Shown here: one piece after another, positions 37,219 through 46,440 of the stretch | How the letters are laid out: each line of letters starts with the position of its first letter | How positions within the stretch are numbered: the first letter of the stretch is position 1 | DNA from: Cereibacter_A sp052244495 | Lineage (GTDB): Bacteria > Pseudomonadota > Alphaproteobacteria > Rhodobacterales > Rhodobacteraceae | Strand: one strand, 5' to 3' | Length of the DNA: 64,000 nt | NCBI GenBank assembly: GCA_052244495.1 | Contig: JBQPXH010000015.1 | Translations under genes and position numbers: made by a program | Notes under the pieces: generated by a model | What the model was told of the DNA's origin: nothing | Seen by the model: the letters and a program-made list of their open reading frames with translations, nothing else | The model's database searches: none

Positions 37219-38514
37219 TCAGAGCGTCGGGTAGAGCGGGAAGCGCGTGCAGAGAGCGGCCACCTTGGCCTTGACCGCCTCTTCGACGGCGCCGTTGCCC
37301 TCTTCACCATTGGCTGCAAGCCCGTCCACCACCTCGACGATCAGCCGGGCGATCTCGCGGAACTCCTCTTCGCCGAAGCCGCGGGTGGTGCCCGCCGGGG
37401 TGCCGAGGCGGACACCCGAGGTCACGGTCGGCTTCTCGGGGTCGAAGGGGATGCCGTTCTTGTTGCAGGTGATATGCGCGCGGCCAAGCGCCTTCTCGGT
37501 CGCGTTGCCCTTCACGCCCTTCGGCCGCAGGTCCACGAGCATCACATGCGTGTCGGTGCCGCCGGTGACGATGTCGAGTCCGCCCTTCATCAGCTCGTCC
37601 GCCAGAGCCTGCGCGTTCTTCACGACCTGCGCGGCATAGGCCTTGAACTCGGGCCGCAGCGCCTCGCCGAAGGCCACCGCCTTCGCGGCGATCACATGCA
37701 TCAGCGGGCCGCCCTGAATGCCCGGGAAGATCGCCGAGTTCACCTTCTTGGCGATCTCCTCGTTGTTCGTGAGGATCATGCCGCCGCGCGGGCCGCGGAG
37801 CGTCTTGTGCGTCGTGGTGGTCGCCACATCGGCATGCGGGAAGGGCGAGGGATGCGCGCCGCCCGCGACGAGGCCCGCGAAATGCGCCATGTCCACCATC
37901 AGCCAGGCGCCCACCTCGTCCGCGATCGCACGGAACTTCGCGAAATCGATCTGCCGCGGGATGGCCGAGCCGCCGGCGATGATCAGCTTCGGCTTGTGCT
38001 CGCGTGCGAGCGCCGCCACCTGGTCATAGTCGATCAGCTGGTCCTGCTGGCGCACGCCATACTGGATCGCGTTGAACCACTTGCCGGACTGGTTCGGAGC
38101 CGCGCCGTGCGTGAGGTGGCCGCCCGAGGCCAGTTCCATCCCGAGGATGGTGTCGCCCGGCTTGATCAGCGCCTGAAACACGCCCTGGTTGGCCTGGCTG
38201 CCCGAGTTCGGCTGCACGTTGGCGAAGGCGCAGCCGAAGAGCTGCTTCGCGCGCTCGATGGCCAGCGTCTCGGCCACGTCGACGTAGTCGCAGCCGCCGT
38301 AGTAGCGCTTGCCCGCATAGCCTTCGGCATATTTGTTCGTCATGACCGAGCCTTGCGCCTCCATCACGGCGCGGCTCACGATGTTCTCCGAGGCGATCAG
38401 CTCGATCTCATCGCGCTGACGGCCGAGTTCGCCGGTGATCGAGGCGAAAAGCTCGGGGTCGCGAGAGGACAGGCTTTCGGTAAAGAAGCCATCGTCGCGG
38501 TGCGGGGCGTTCAT
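37219..38514 (-). CDS. glyA: Serine hydroxymethyltransferase
   Basis: A PLP enzyme interconverting serine and glycine with tetrahydrofolate, the main source of one-carbon units. The 431-residue protein has IELIASENIVS, YAEGYAGKRYYGGC, NSGSQANQ, and the PLP lysine in ATTTTHKTLRGPRGG. The ATG at 38514 has GGAG eight bases upstream. It is followed by a 12-bp hairpin. Confidence 0.97.
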   Translation of the reverse strand: MNAPHRDDGFFTESLSSRDPELFASITGELGRQRDEIELIASENIVSRAVMEAQGSVMTNKYAEGYAGKRYYGGCDYVDVAETLAIERAKQLFGCAFANVQPNSGSQANQGVFQALIKPGDTILGMELASGGHLTHGAAPNQSGKWFNAIQYGVRQQDQLIDYDQVAALAREHKPKLIIAGGSAIPRQIDFAKFRAIADEVGAWLMVDMAHFAGLVAGGAHPSPFPHADVATTTTHKTLRGPRGGMILTNNEEIAKKVNSAIFPGIQGGPLMHVIAAKAVAFGEALRPEFKAYAAQVVKNAQALADELMKGGLDIVTGGTDTHVMLVDLRPKGVKGNATEKALGRAHITCNKNGIPFDPEKPTVTSGVRLGTPAGTTRGFGEEEFREIARLIVEVVDGLAANGEEGNGAVEEAVKAKVAALCTRFPLYPTL

Positions 38515-38680
38515 GGGCGTCTCCTGTGGCAAGGGATGCGCCCATTTAGAGCATCCGGGCCGCGACAGAAAGGCAGGAAAACGACGCAAGCCCGGGAATG
38601 CGCGAAGCAGTCTCCCTGCAGGGGTTGAGTTTGGCGCCGCCCGCGTCCAACACTGGCCGCCACGGCAGCCGGAGGGGCAC

Positions 38681-39445
38681 ATGACGCCACAGCGCATCGG
38701 ATTCGTGGCGAGCAACGCGCCCGTCGCGCAGGAGGCGCTGGCAAGGATGGCCGACCGCTACGGCCAGTGCCCGCTGCCCGAGGCGGACGTGATCGTGGCC
38801 TTCGGCGGCGACGGCTTCATGCTGCAGACGCTGCACGAGACGCAGAAGCTCGACATCCCGGTCTATGGGATGAACCGGGGGACGGTCGGCTTCCTGATGA
38901 ACGGCTTTTCCGAGGACGGGCTGCGGGAACGGCTCGCCGAGGCCGAGGAAGAAGTCATCAACCCGCTGATCATGACCGCCATGACCGAGACGGGCGAGGT
39001 CTTTACCCGCCTCGCGATCAACGAGGTCTCGCTCCTGCGGGCCGGGCCGCAGGCGGCCTGGCTGAAGATCTCGGTCGACGGCAAGATGCGGATGGAGGAG
39101 CTCGTCTGCGACGGGGCTCTTGTCTGCACGCCCGCCGGCTCGACGGCCTACAACTACTCGGCGCACGGGCCGATCCTGCCCATCGGCGCGGACGTGCTGG
39201 CGCTGACGGCCATTGCGCCCTTCCGTCCGCGGCGCTGGCGGGGGGCGCTGCTGCCCAAGACGGCGCTGGTCCGCTTCGACGTGATTGACTCGAAGAAGCG
39301 TCCGGTCATGGCGGATGCCGACGGACGGTCGGTGCGCGACGTGGTCTCGGTCGAGATCCGCACCGAGCCCGCGGTGCGGCACCGCCTGCTCTTCGACGTG
39401 GGCCACGGGCTCGAGGAGCGGCTGATCCGGGAACAGTTCGTCTAG
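38681..39445 (+). CDS. nadK: NAD kinase
   Basis: Phosphorylates NAD to NADP. The 254-residue protein has the GGDG motif at residues 42-45, GMNRGTVGFLMN, and TPAGSTAYNYSAHGPI, where the NADK family binds NAD. It is shorter than enterobacterial NadK, as is usual for this alphaproteobacterial group. GGAGGGG precedes the ATG. A small GGCCCC/GGGGCC hairpin (39451-39468) follows the stop. Confidence 0.94.
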   Translation: MTPQRIGFVASNAPVAQEALARMADRYGQCPLPEADVIVAFGGDGFMLQTLHETQKLDIPVYGMNRGTVGFLMNGFSEDGLRERLAEAEEEVINPLIMTAMTETGEVFTRLAINEVSLLRAGPQAAWLKISVDGKMRMEELVCDGALVCTPAGSTAYNYSAHGPILPIGADVLALTAIAPFRPRRWRGALLPKTALVRFDVIDSKKRPVMADADGRSVRDVVSVEIRTEPAVRHRLLFDVGHGLEERLIREQFV

Positions 39446-39450
39446 GCCCG

Positions 39451-39468
39451 GGCCCCTGCTCCGGGGCC
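39451..39468 (+). terminator. Small GC hairpin after nadK
   Basis: GGCCCC and GGGGCC form a 6-bp stem with a six-base loop, five bases after the nadK stop. It may serve the convergent pth gene as well. Weak, with no uridine tract. Confidence 0.35.
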
Positions 39469-39604
39469 AGAGCGGACCATGACAGGCGCGATGGCGGGGC
39501 AGACGGACCGGATGCCGGGTCGCCGGATGCGGTCGGCACAGCCGGTCGAAGATCACCCGGCAGCGGCGCCAGCCGATCCGGTCGGACCGAGGGCGGCTGC
39601 CGGA

Positions 39605-40282
39605 TCAGCGGAACCGGTTGGCAAGGCGCTGAAGCGCGTTTCGCGGATCCGGCTGGGCCTCGGCTGCGTCGGCAGGCGTCACCCGCTCGGCAGGCTTCGG
39701 CTTCTCGGGCTTTGGCGGCTGCATGCGCAGCGCCACAGCATTCTGGAACTTCGCTCCGTCTCCCCGCGCCAGCGCCTCGGCCCCGTCCGCGATCCCCCGC
39801 AACAGGTCATCGAGCCAAGCCTGGTCCGCCTTGGCGAAGTCGTTCAGCACATAGGCCGAGACCGCATCCTTGTGCCCCGGATGGCCGATCCCGAGCCGCA
39901 CGCGGCCATAGGCCTCGCCCACATGGGAATGGATCGACCGCAGCCCGTTGTGCCCGGCATGACCGCCGCCCTGCTTCAGCCGCAGCTTCCCCGGCGCAAG
40001 GTCCAGTTCGTCATGGAAGACGATGACATCGGCGGGCGCTATCTTGTAGAAGCGCATGGCCTCGCCGACCGACTGGCCCGAGAGGTTCATGAAGGTCTCG
40101 GGCTTCAGCAGCAGGACCTGCTCGGACCCGAGCCGCCCCTCGGAGGTCAAACCCTGAAACCGCGAGCGCCAGGGGGCGAAGCCGTGGGCGCCGGCAATGG
40201 CCTCGACCGCCATGTAGCCGATGTTGTGCCGGTTGCCCGCGTAGCGCGCACCGGGATTGCCGAGACCGACGAACAGCTTCAT
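39605..40282 (-). CDS. pth: Peptidyl-tRNA hydrolase
   Basis: Releases tRNA from stalled peptidyl-tRNA. The 225-residue protein has GLGNPGARYAGNRHNIGY with the catalytic His19, FMNLSGQSV, HDELDLAPG (catalytic Asp) and GGHAGHNGLRSI. A Pro/Lys/Ala-rich extension of about 35 residues at the C-terminus is beyond the catalytic core. Often next to rplY; here rplY is 1.5 kb away on the same strand with two genes between. Confidence 0.95.
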   Translation of the reverse strand: MKLFVGLGNPGARYAGNRHNIGYMAVEAIAGAHGFAPWRSRFQGLTSEGRLGSEQVLLLKPETFMNLSGQSVGEAMRFYKIAPADVIVFHDELDLAPGKLRLKQGGGHAGHNGLRSIHSHVGEAYGRVRLGIGHPGHKDAVSAYVLNDFAKADQAWLDDLLRGIADGAEALARGDGAKFQNAVALRMQPPKPEKPKPAERVTPADAAEAQPDPRNALQRLANRFR

Positions 40283-40578
40283 GCGCAGGCTCCTTCCGCA
40301 ACCCGGCTTACTTACGGTCGCACCGCCTGTCCGGCAAGGCCGGCCTCTGCCAGATGCAGCACCGCCCGGGGCAGTTGCGGAAAGCCGGACGGGCCTCGGT
40401 CGCGTCTGCGCCCCCCTGCGGCCGGACCGCGCTTCCGATGCCGCGCCGGGGCACGCACGGCGGTCCGCCCCCAACGTCCGGCAGAGGACCGCCTTTGCCC
40501 TCGGCTCCCTGTTGGCCCGGGCCTTGACCCCTGTTGCCGCAAGCGACGAGACTTCACGTCCAGCTGAAGGAGTCGCGC

Positions 40579-40893
40579 ATGTATCTCGCCATGAACCGCT
40601 TCCGGGTGAAGACCGGGCAGGAATCGGCCTTCGAGGAGGTCTGGAAGACCCGCGACAGCCGGTTGACCGAGGTGCCGGGCTTCGTCTCGTTCCACCTGTT
40701 GCGAGGACCCGGGCGCGAGGGCCACACGCTCTACGCATCCCACACGATCTGGGCTTCCGAGGAGGACTTTACCGCCTGGACAAAGTCCGAGGCCTTCCGC
40801 ATGGCGCACCGCTCGGCCGGCAGCACGGGCGACATCTATGCAGGCGCGCCCGAGCTCGAACTCTTCTCCTCGGTCCAGTCCATCAGCGCCTGA
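40579..40893 (+). CDS. ABM-fold monooxygenase, IsdG-like (candidate heme-degrading)
   Basis: A 104-residue dimeric alpha+beta barrel protein. Its key residues line up with IsdG-type heme monooxygenases: N6 in the opening strand, W67 in FTAWTKSEAF, and H77 in MAHRS, the expected heme ligand. GAAGGAG lies six bases before the ATG. Without iron-uptake neighbours the call to heme breakdown is inference. The wider family also includes antibiotic biosynthesis monooxygenases. The 296 bases upstream hold no gene. Confidence 0.8.
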   Translation: MYLAMNRFRVKTGQESAFEEVWKTRDSRLTEVPGFVSFHLLRGPGREGHTLYASHTIWASEEDFTAWTKSEAFRMAHRSAGSTGDIYAGAPELELFSSVQSISA

Positions 40894-40897
40894 GACG

Positions 40898-41614
40898 TCA
40901 GGTGCTGACGGCGGTCGGGACGCGGAACTGCCGGCGCACCGCCGGCAGAAGCGCGATGGCGAGGATGCCGATCGAGAAGAGGCACCAGATGGCCGGGCCC
41001 TCGTTCGGATTGGAGGTCAGGCTGAAGGCCAGGACCGGACCGAGCAGGAGGTGGAAGATGGCGAAGCGCCAGGCACCGTAGAAGACGGGCATGACGAAGA
41101 CCGTCAGGACGTAGGGCGGGAACCCGAGATTGGTGCCGAGCAGGGTGTCGAACCACGTCATCAGGCCATTATAAGGCACGTTCCACGCCTGGTGCCATTC
41201 GCCCGACACGGTGCAGAGCGGCGTCCCGCAGAGGGGGCGTCCTATCTGACACTGGCCCAGCGCCTCGACCGGCAGCAGTTGCGCAACCATCAGGGCGGAC
41301 GACAACGCGGCCAGCGACAGGATGAGCTTCCGGCCAGCAGCACCGATTCCGGGCGCGACGACTGCCAGTGCAAAGGCATTCACGAAGATCGGCTGGAAGG
41401 CGATGTGCAGCACCGAAAGCAGCGTGGCGGCCCTGTTGACGGGACTGCCGCACTGGTCGATGACCATGTAGCCGGCGAGTTGCAGCCCCTCCATCAGCGC
41501 GAAGTAGAGGAGCGTGACCGGGACCGCGACAGGATCCTTCCTGTGCCAGGTCAGGGCCGCTCCCGCCACTCCGGCGGCGACCATGACCGACGTCACCTCT
41601 GTCCCCCAGCACAT
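40898..41614 (-). CDS. Polytopic membrane protein (DUF5765-like)
   Basis: A 238-residue membrane protein starting MCWGTEVTS, with seven or so hydrophobic segments and a loop containing three cysteines (GQCQIGRPLCGTPLCTVSG). The MCWG opening and helix layout fit the DUF5765 group as I recall it. It is convergent with the IsdG-like gene and four bases from its end. No function can be assigned. Confidence 0.72.
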   Translation of the reverse strand: MCWGTEVTSVMVAAGVAGAALTWHRKDPVAVPVTLLYFALMEGLQLAGYMVIDQCGSPVNRAATLLSVLHIAFQPIFVNAFALAVVAPGIGAAGRKLILSLAALSSALMVAQLLPVEALGQCQIGRPLCGTPLCTVSGEWHQAWNVPYNGLMTWFDTLLGTNLGFPPYVLTVFVMPVFYGAWRFAIFHLLLGPVLAFSLTSNPNEGPAIWCLFSIGILAIALLPAVRRQFRVPTAVST

Positions 41615-41747
41615 GCGAACCTCCCACCAGCCACCCGGACGAGCATGTCCGACCGTGTCCAGGGAGGCAAACGAAGATGCGCAGCTTCGGAAAATGAAGA
41701 AGGCGCAGGACCGGGGTCCCGCGCCTTCCGTCCGGTCGGATCGAGGC

Positions 41748-42359
41748 TCAGGCCTCTTCCGCTTCTTCCTCGTTGTCCGACGAGCGCAGGCCCGACGGCG
41801 CCGAGATGTTGGCCACGACGAAGTTCCGGCTGATCGTCGGCGTCGCGCCTTCCGGCAGCGGAATGTCGTTGATGTGGATGACGTCGCCGATCTGACGGTC
41901 GGTCAGGTCCACCGTGATGTGATCCGGAATGTCGCCCGCGGTCACTTCCAGTTCCACCTCGGGGCGCACCACGGTCAGGGTGCCGCCACGCTTCAGGCCG
42001 GGGGCCTTGTCGTGGTTCTCGAAGGTGACGTGGATGAACAGGTTGATCCGGCTCGTGCGGCGCAGGCGCATGAAGTCGACATGCGTCGGCAGGTCCTTCA
42101 CGACGTCGCGCTGGACGCCGCGGCAGATGACGCGGACGTCTTCCTGGCCTTCGACCTTGAGGTTGAACAGCGTCTGCAGGAAGCGGCCCTTCTTCAGCCG
42201 GTTCAGCAGGTCGTTGTACGGAACGTTGATCGACAGCGGTTCCTGACCGCCACCGTAGACGATACCGGGTACGTAGCCCTCACGACGAGCTTGACGAGCG
42301 GCCCCCTTGCCTGTCCCCGTCCGTACCTCGGCGTTGAAATCCGGGATTTCACCAGCCAT
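41748..42359 (-). CDS. rplY: 50S ribosomal protein L25/general stress protein Ctc
   Basis: A 203-residue CTC-type L25, which binds 5S rRNA through the N-terminal domain (ARQARREGYVPGIVYGG) and has the added TL5 beta-barrel domain (from about residue 90, RTSRINLFIHVTF). The C-terminus is acidic (DNEEEAEEA). The start MAGEIPDFNAEV at 42359 is the family start. Confidence 0.96.
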   Translation of the reverse strand: MAGEIPDFNAEVRTGTGKGAARQARREGYVPGIVYGGGQEPLSINVPYNDLLNRLKKGRFLQTLFNLKVEGQEDVRVICRGVQRDVVKDLPTHVDFMRLRRTSRINLFIHVTFENHDKAPGLKRGGTLTVVRPEVELEVTAGDIPDHITVDLTDRQIGDVIHINDIPLPEGATPTISRNFVVANISAPSGLRSSDNEEEAEEA

Positions 42360-42545
42360 TGAGGTTCTCCATATGTGAAACGCCCCATCCTCCAAGGGTG
42401 CATGGGGTCGCGAGGCGCCGCCTTAGCCGATCCGGCCGCGAAAGGAAAGGGGCTGCTTCGTCATTCCGGCGCCGCACGACGGGGCTTTCCTGCCGACCGG
42501 CCCTGCCGGGGCTCGGCGGACGGGCCGAAAGCGGCTAGGCAGAAG

Positions 42546-43706
42546 ATGATGCAGACACTTCGATCCACCCGAGTCGGCGGCCCCTTCCGGGTGGCGCGCC
42601 CGGCCCTTGCCGCCTTCGCCGGCATGGGGATCTGCTGGGGAACCTTCGCTGCAGTCGTTCCGGACGTCAAGGCGATGCTGCGGGTGGACGAGGCAGGACT
42701 TGGCCTGCTGATGCTCTTCGCGCCGGTGGCGGCGATCGTGGCGATGCTGGCCGCGGCGCGCATGGGCAGCGCGCTCGGGCGTTATGCGCTGCCGCTGATG
42801 ACCCTCGCCATGGGGCTCGCCTTCGCCCTGCCGGGACATGCGCCCGCCGTCTGGGCCTTCGCCGCAGCCATGCTGCTCTGCGGTGCCACGACCGGGGCGC
42901 TCGACGTGCTGATGAACGCCCGCGTCACCGCGCTCGAATCGGAGCGGGGACTGAACCTGATGAACCTCTGCCATGCCGTCTACTCGCTGGCCTTTGCGGC
43001 GGCGGCCATCGGCACGGGCCTCGCCCGGGGGGCAGGACAGGGGCCGGGTGCCATCCTGACGGCCGCGGCGCTGGCCACGCTGCTCGTGGCCTTCGCGACG
43101 CTGGAGCGCGACGGCACGATCCAGGGGCTTTCGCGCCCGCCGCGGGGACATGCCGCGCTCGGGGCGGCGCCGCTGATCGGGGGGGCGATGGTGATGATCG
43201 CCTTCCTCAGCGAGAACGCGGCCGAGAGCTGGTCGGCGCTTCATGTTGAGCGGACGCTCGGCGGATCGGCGACGGAGGGTAGCCTCGGGCCGGCCCTGCT
43301 CGCGATCACCATGGGGGTGGCGCGGCTTGCAGGCCAGGGGTTGCTCGCCCGTGTCGCGCCCGCGACGCTCCTGTCGGGCGGGGCACTGGTTGCAGGCTTG
43401 GGCGCGCTGGTGGCGGCGCTGGCGGCCAGTCCGGCGCAGGCGCATGCCGGGTTCATCATCATGGGGATCGGCGCCTCGGTGATTGCGCCCACCGCCTTCT
43501 CGATGGTCGGACGCGCCGCCCGGCCAGAGGCGCGAGCCCGGGCCGTGGCCCGGGCGACGATCCTTGGCTACTTCGGCTACTTCTTCGGGCCTCCGACGCT
43601 CGGCCTTCTCGCCGCGGCCTTCGGCCTGCGGGCGGCCTTCGCCTTCACGGCGGTGGCGCTGCTCTCGGTCCTCGTGCTCGCCCCGCTCATGTCCCGCCGC
43701 TCCTGA
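42546..43706 (+). CDS. Major facilitator superfamily transporter
   Basis: A 386-residue inner-membrane protein with about twelve hydrophobic helices. Features include GICWGTFAAVVPDVKAMLRVDEAGLG in helix 1-2, the AAARMGSALGRY loop and LMNARVTALESERGLNLMN between helices 4 and 5. This resembles MFS members close to YbjJ/FucP-like permeases. Two adjacent ATGs (42546, 42549) are possible starts. Substrate unknown; it diverges from rplY. Confidence 0.88.
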   Translation: MMQTLRSTRVGGPFRVARPALAAFAGMGICWGTFAAVVPDVKAMLRVDEAGLGLLMLFAPVAAIVAMLAAARMGSALGRYALPLMTLAMGLAFALPGHAPAVWAFAAAMLLCGATTGALDVLMNARVTALESERGLNLMNLCHAVYSLAFAAAAIGTGLARGAGQGPGAILTAAALATLLVAFATLERDGTIQGLSRPPRGHAALGAAPLIGGAMVMIAFLSENAAESWSALHVERTLGGSATEGSLGPALLAITMGVARLAGQGLLARVAPATLLSGGALVAGLGALVAALAASPAQAHAGFIIMGIGASVIAPTAFSMVGRAARPEARARAVARATILGYFGYFFGPPTLGLLAAAFGLRAAFAFTAVALLSVLVLAPLMSRRS

Positions 43707-43753
43707 GGCGGGGCCGGGCCACCGTCCGGGTCAGGAGCCGCGGGATCGCCCCT

Positions 43754-44917
43754 TCAGGCCCAGCTTCCCTCGAAGTCCTTCGGGACCAGAAGGTTGTGCG
43801 GCCCCAGCGCCGTCACGTCCTTCTCGCCGCAGAGCGCCATCGAGATGTCGAGCTCCTTCCAGATCACCTCGAGCGCGCGCCTCACGCCCGCCTCGCCCAT
43901 CGCGCCCAACCCGTAGATGTAGGACCGGCCGATGTAGGTCCCCTTCGCCCCCATCGCCAGCGCCTTCAACACGTCCTGGCCCGAGCGAATCCCGCCGTCC
44001 ATGTGGATCTCGACCTGATCGCCCACCGCGCGCACGATGGGCGGCAGCATCCGGATCGACGACAGCGCCCCATCCAGCTGCCGACCACCGTGGTTCGAGA
44101 CGATGATGGCGTCCGCTCCGAAATCGGCGGCGCGGCGGGCGTCTTCCTCGTCGAGGATACCCTTCAGGATCAGCTTGCCGCCCCACTTGTCGCGCAGCCG
44201 CGCGATCTTGCCCCAGTCGAGTTGCGGATCGAACTGCTCGGCGGTCCAGCTCATCAGGCTCGACGTGTCGCCCACACCCTTCGCATGGCCGACGATGTTG
44301 CCGAAGCTCCGCCGGGGCGTCTTCAGCATCTCGAGCCCCCATCCCCATTTCGTGGCGAGGTCGAGCATCACCGGCAGCGTCAGCTTCGGCGGCGCCGAAA
44401 GACCGTTCTTCAGGTCCTTGTGGCGCTGGCCGAGGATCTGGAGGTCGAGTGTCAGCACCAGCGCCGAGCAGCCCGCCTTCTTCGCCCGCTCGAGCATCCC
44501 ATCGACGAACTCCTCGTCCTTCATGACGTAGAGCTGGAACCAGAACGGCTTCGTCGTCGCCGCCGCCACGTCCTCGACCGAGCAGATCGACATGGTGGAG
44601 AGCGTGTAGGGCACGCCGAAGGCCTCGGCCGCGCGCGCCGCCTTGATCTCGCCGTCGGCGCATTGCATCCCGGTCATGCCGACCGGAGCGAGCGCCACGG
44701 GCATCGCCACCGGTTCGCCGATCATCTCGGACCGGGTCGAGCGGCCGAGCATGTCCACCGCCACCTTCTGCCGAAGCCGGATCTGCTGGAAGTCCGAGCA
44801 GTTGTCGCGAAAGGTCTGCTCGGTGTAGCTGCCGGATTCGCAGTAGTCGAAGAACATGCGGGGCGCCCGCCGGCGGTGCATCCGCTTCAGGTCCTCGATG
44901 CAGGTGATGACGGGCAT
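43754..44917 (-). CDS. lldD: FMN-dependent alpha-hydroxy-acid oxidase, L-lactate dehydrogenase-like
   Basis: Oxidises a 2-hydroxy acid (probably L-lactate) to the keto acid and feeds electrons to the respiratory chain or oxygen. The 387-residue protein has RMFFDYCESGSYTE, LAPVGMTGMQ, FQLYVMKD, and the catalytic histidine in SNHGGRQLDG, followed by HMDGGIRSGQDVLKA for FMN phosphate. MPVITCIEDL at 44917 fits family starts and has GGAG. An upstream ATG (44944) with AAGGAAAC would add nine residues. Confidence 0.9.
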   Translation of the reverse strand: MPVITCIEDLKRMHRRRAPRMFFDYCESGSYTEQTFRDNCSDFQQIRLRQKVAVDMLGRSTRSEMIGEPVAMPVALAPVGMTGMQCADGEIKAARAAEAFGVPYTLSTMSICSVEDVAAATTKPFWFQLYVMKDEEFVDGMLERAKKAGCSALVLTLDLQILGQRHKDLKNGLSAPPKLTLPVMLDLATKWGWGLEMLKTPRRSFGNIVGHAKGVGDTSSLMSWTAEQFDPQLDWGKIARLRDKWGGKLILKGILDEEDARRAADFGADAIIVSNHGGRQLDGALSSIRMLPPIVRAVGDQVEIHMDGGIRSGQDVLKALAMGAKGTYIGRSYIYGLGAMGEAGVRRALEVIWKELDISMALCGEKDVTALGPHNLLVPKDFEGSWA

Positions 44918-44944
44918 GGCGGTCTCCGCGCTGGAACTGGTCAT

Positions 44945-45305
44945 GTTTCCTTACCGATCGAGGCGGGGCAGATCAACGCAAGATGCGGCGGCCGGCGGCA
45001 GGTCGCGGCGCGACTCGACGTCTGTCGATCGGGATCGCCGTCGCCGTTTCCCGGATCCGGCACCGGCATCCGGGCCGGACGGGACGGCACGACAGCTTCG
45101 GCTGGTTCATCGGGACGGCAATGGACGGGTCTTTCGAAGATGCGGCCGCCGAACGTCCGCTCCCCTCGCCTGCCGCGGCGACCGGCGGCGATCCGCCCGC
45201 CGCCCGGACCGAGGGCAGGTCGCGACGCGCCTCCCGGTCCTTCTTCCGTGGCAACGCCGTCTCCGGGGGTTCGATGCCCCCGGAGACGGCACCTCCCGCG
45301 GGCCC
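44945..45305. other. Gene-free stretch between lldD-like gene and HPP/CBS gene
   Basis: No gene is supported here; open frames are GC-rich shadows with Arg/Pro/Ser-rich translations. It holds the promoter region of the lldD-like gene and, at the right end, the strong hairpin at 45256-45290. Confidence 0.55.
45256..45290 (-). terminator. Strong terminator hairpin after HPP/CBS gene
   Basis: GCCGTCTCCGGGG and CCCCGGAGACGGC form a near-perfect 13-14-bp stem with a short GTTCGATG-type loop, 15 bases beyond the HPP/CBS stop. It is the most stable hairpin I see in the window. Confidence 0.75.
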
Positions 45306-46406
45306 TCATCCGGTGGTGCGGAGCTTCGCCGCCATTGCGGCCACGAGATCGGTGCGGGTCACGATCCCGACCAGGCGGTCATCTTCCACCACCGGGATCG
45401 CGTCGATCCGGCCCTCGCCGAGGATGGGCAGGAGCGCGCCCGCATCGGTCGCGGGATGGACATGCGGCACATCGCGTTCCATCACGTCGGCGGCCTGCGC
45501 CGCCGGCGCGGCGCCGATCAGGTGGATCGGAAAGATCAGACCCAGCAGGCGTCCCTGCTCCGTCACGGGGATCGAGGTGAAGCGGTGCTGCCGGAAGATG
45601 CGCGCCACCTCCGCCACCGGCGTCTCGGCCGCGACCGTCACGAGGTCCTGCGCCATCAGCTCCGCACAGCGGATCGTGCTGAGCCTGCGCCCCGCCGCCT
45701 GCTGCTCGGCCGCCGCGATCAGGCGCGAGAGATCCTCCGGCCCGAGGTTCGCCTGCTGGCGGTTCTCGCGCAGGATGGCCTCGAGTTCCTCGGCGCCGAG
45801 GCCCAGCCGCTGCGGCGCCGGGCGGTCCCGCGTGCCGAAGCCGTTCGGCATCCGGGGCTGGCGCATGGGATAGACGCGCCCCGTAAGCCGGGCATAGAGG
45901 AAGGCCAGCAGGATGAGTGCCGCCGTGCCGAGACCCACCGGCGCCAGCGCAAAGTGGTAGCCCAGCTCTCGCGTGGCTTCCGGATTGAGTGCGGCCGTCA
46001 TTGCCACGGCCGCGCCCGGCGGATGCAATGCCCTGAGCGCCATCATGGCGAAGATGGCCGCGCCGACGGCGGTCGCCAGCCCCATCACCTGCCCGGGCAC
46101 GAGGTGCAGCATCGCCACCGCCGCGAGCGCCGAGACGACGTTGCCGACCAGGACCGACCATGGCTGCGCGAGCGGGCTGTTCGGCAGGGCGAAGAGCAGC
46201 ACGGACGAGGCCGCGAGCGGAGCGACCAGGTAGAAGCCGTGATCCAGATCGACATGGGGCGGCAGGACGAAGGCCGCCAGCAGTCCAAGCGCCAGCGTGA
46301 TGCCGCCCGCCGTCCTCAGCACCTCGCGCAGGGGGATCGCCGGGATCGCCGGGCCGAGCGGCTTCAGGACCCGTGAGAGGCGCTTGCCGTCGGCCTTGCC
46401 CGTCAC
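45306..46406 (-). CDS. HPP family membrane protein with tandem CBS domains
   Basis: A 366-residue protein. The N-terminal half has four membrane helices of the HPP family with the name-giving ALHPPGAAVAM. The C-terminal half carries two CBS domains (about residues 245-365: MAQDLVTVAAETPVAEVARIF and RDVPHVHPATDAGALLPI) that usually bind adenosyl nucleotides. The GTG start at 46406 has GGAGG five bases upstream. It lies 34 bases after trpA on the same strand. HPP proteins have been linked to nitrite transport in plastids; the role here is unknown. Confidence 0.88.
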   Translation of the reverse strand: MTGKADGKRLSRVLKPLGPAIPAIPLREVLRTAGGITLALGLLAAFVLPPHVDLDHGFYLVAPLAASSVLLFALPNSPLAQPWSVLVGNVVSALAAVAMLHLVPGQVMGLATAVGAAIFAMMALRALHPPGAAVAMTAALNPEATRELGYHFALAPVGLGTAALILLAFLYARLTGRVYPMRQPRMPNGFGTRDRPAPQRLGLGAEELEAILRENRQQANLGPEDLSRLIAAAEQQAAGRRLSTIRCAELMAQDLVTVAAETPVAEVARIFRQHRFTSIPVTEQGRLLGLIFPIHLIGAAPAAQAADVMERDVPHVHPATDAGALLPILGEGRIDAIPVVEDDRLVGIVTRTDLVAAMAAKLRTTG

Positions 46407-46440
46407 ATCCGCCTCCGCCCTCTGTCCGGCCCGACCGTCC

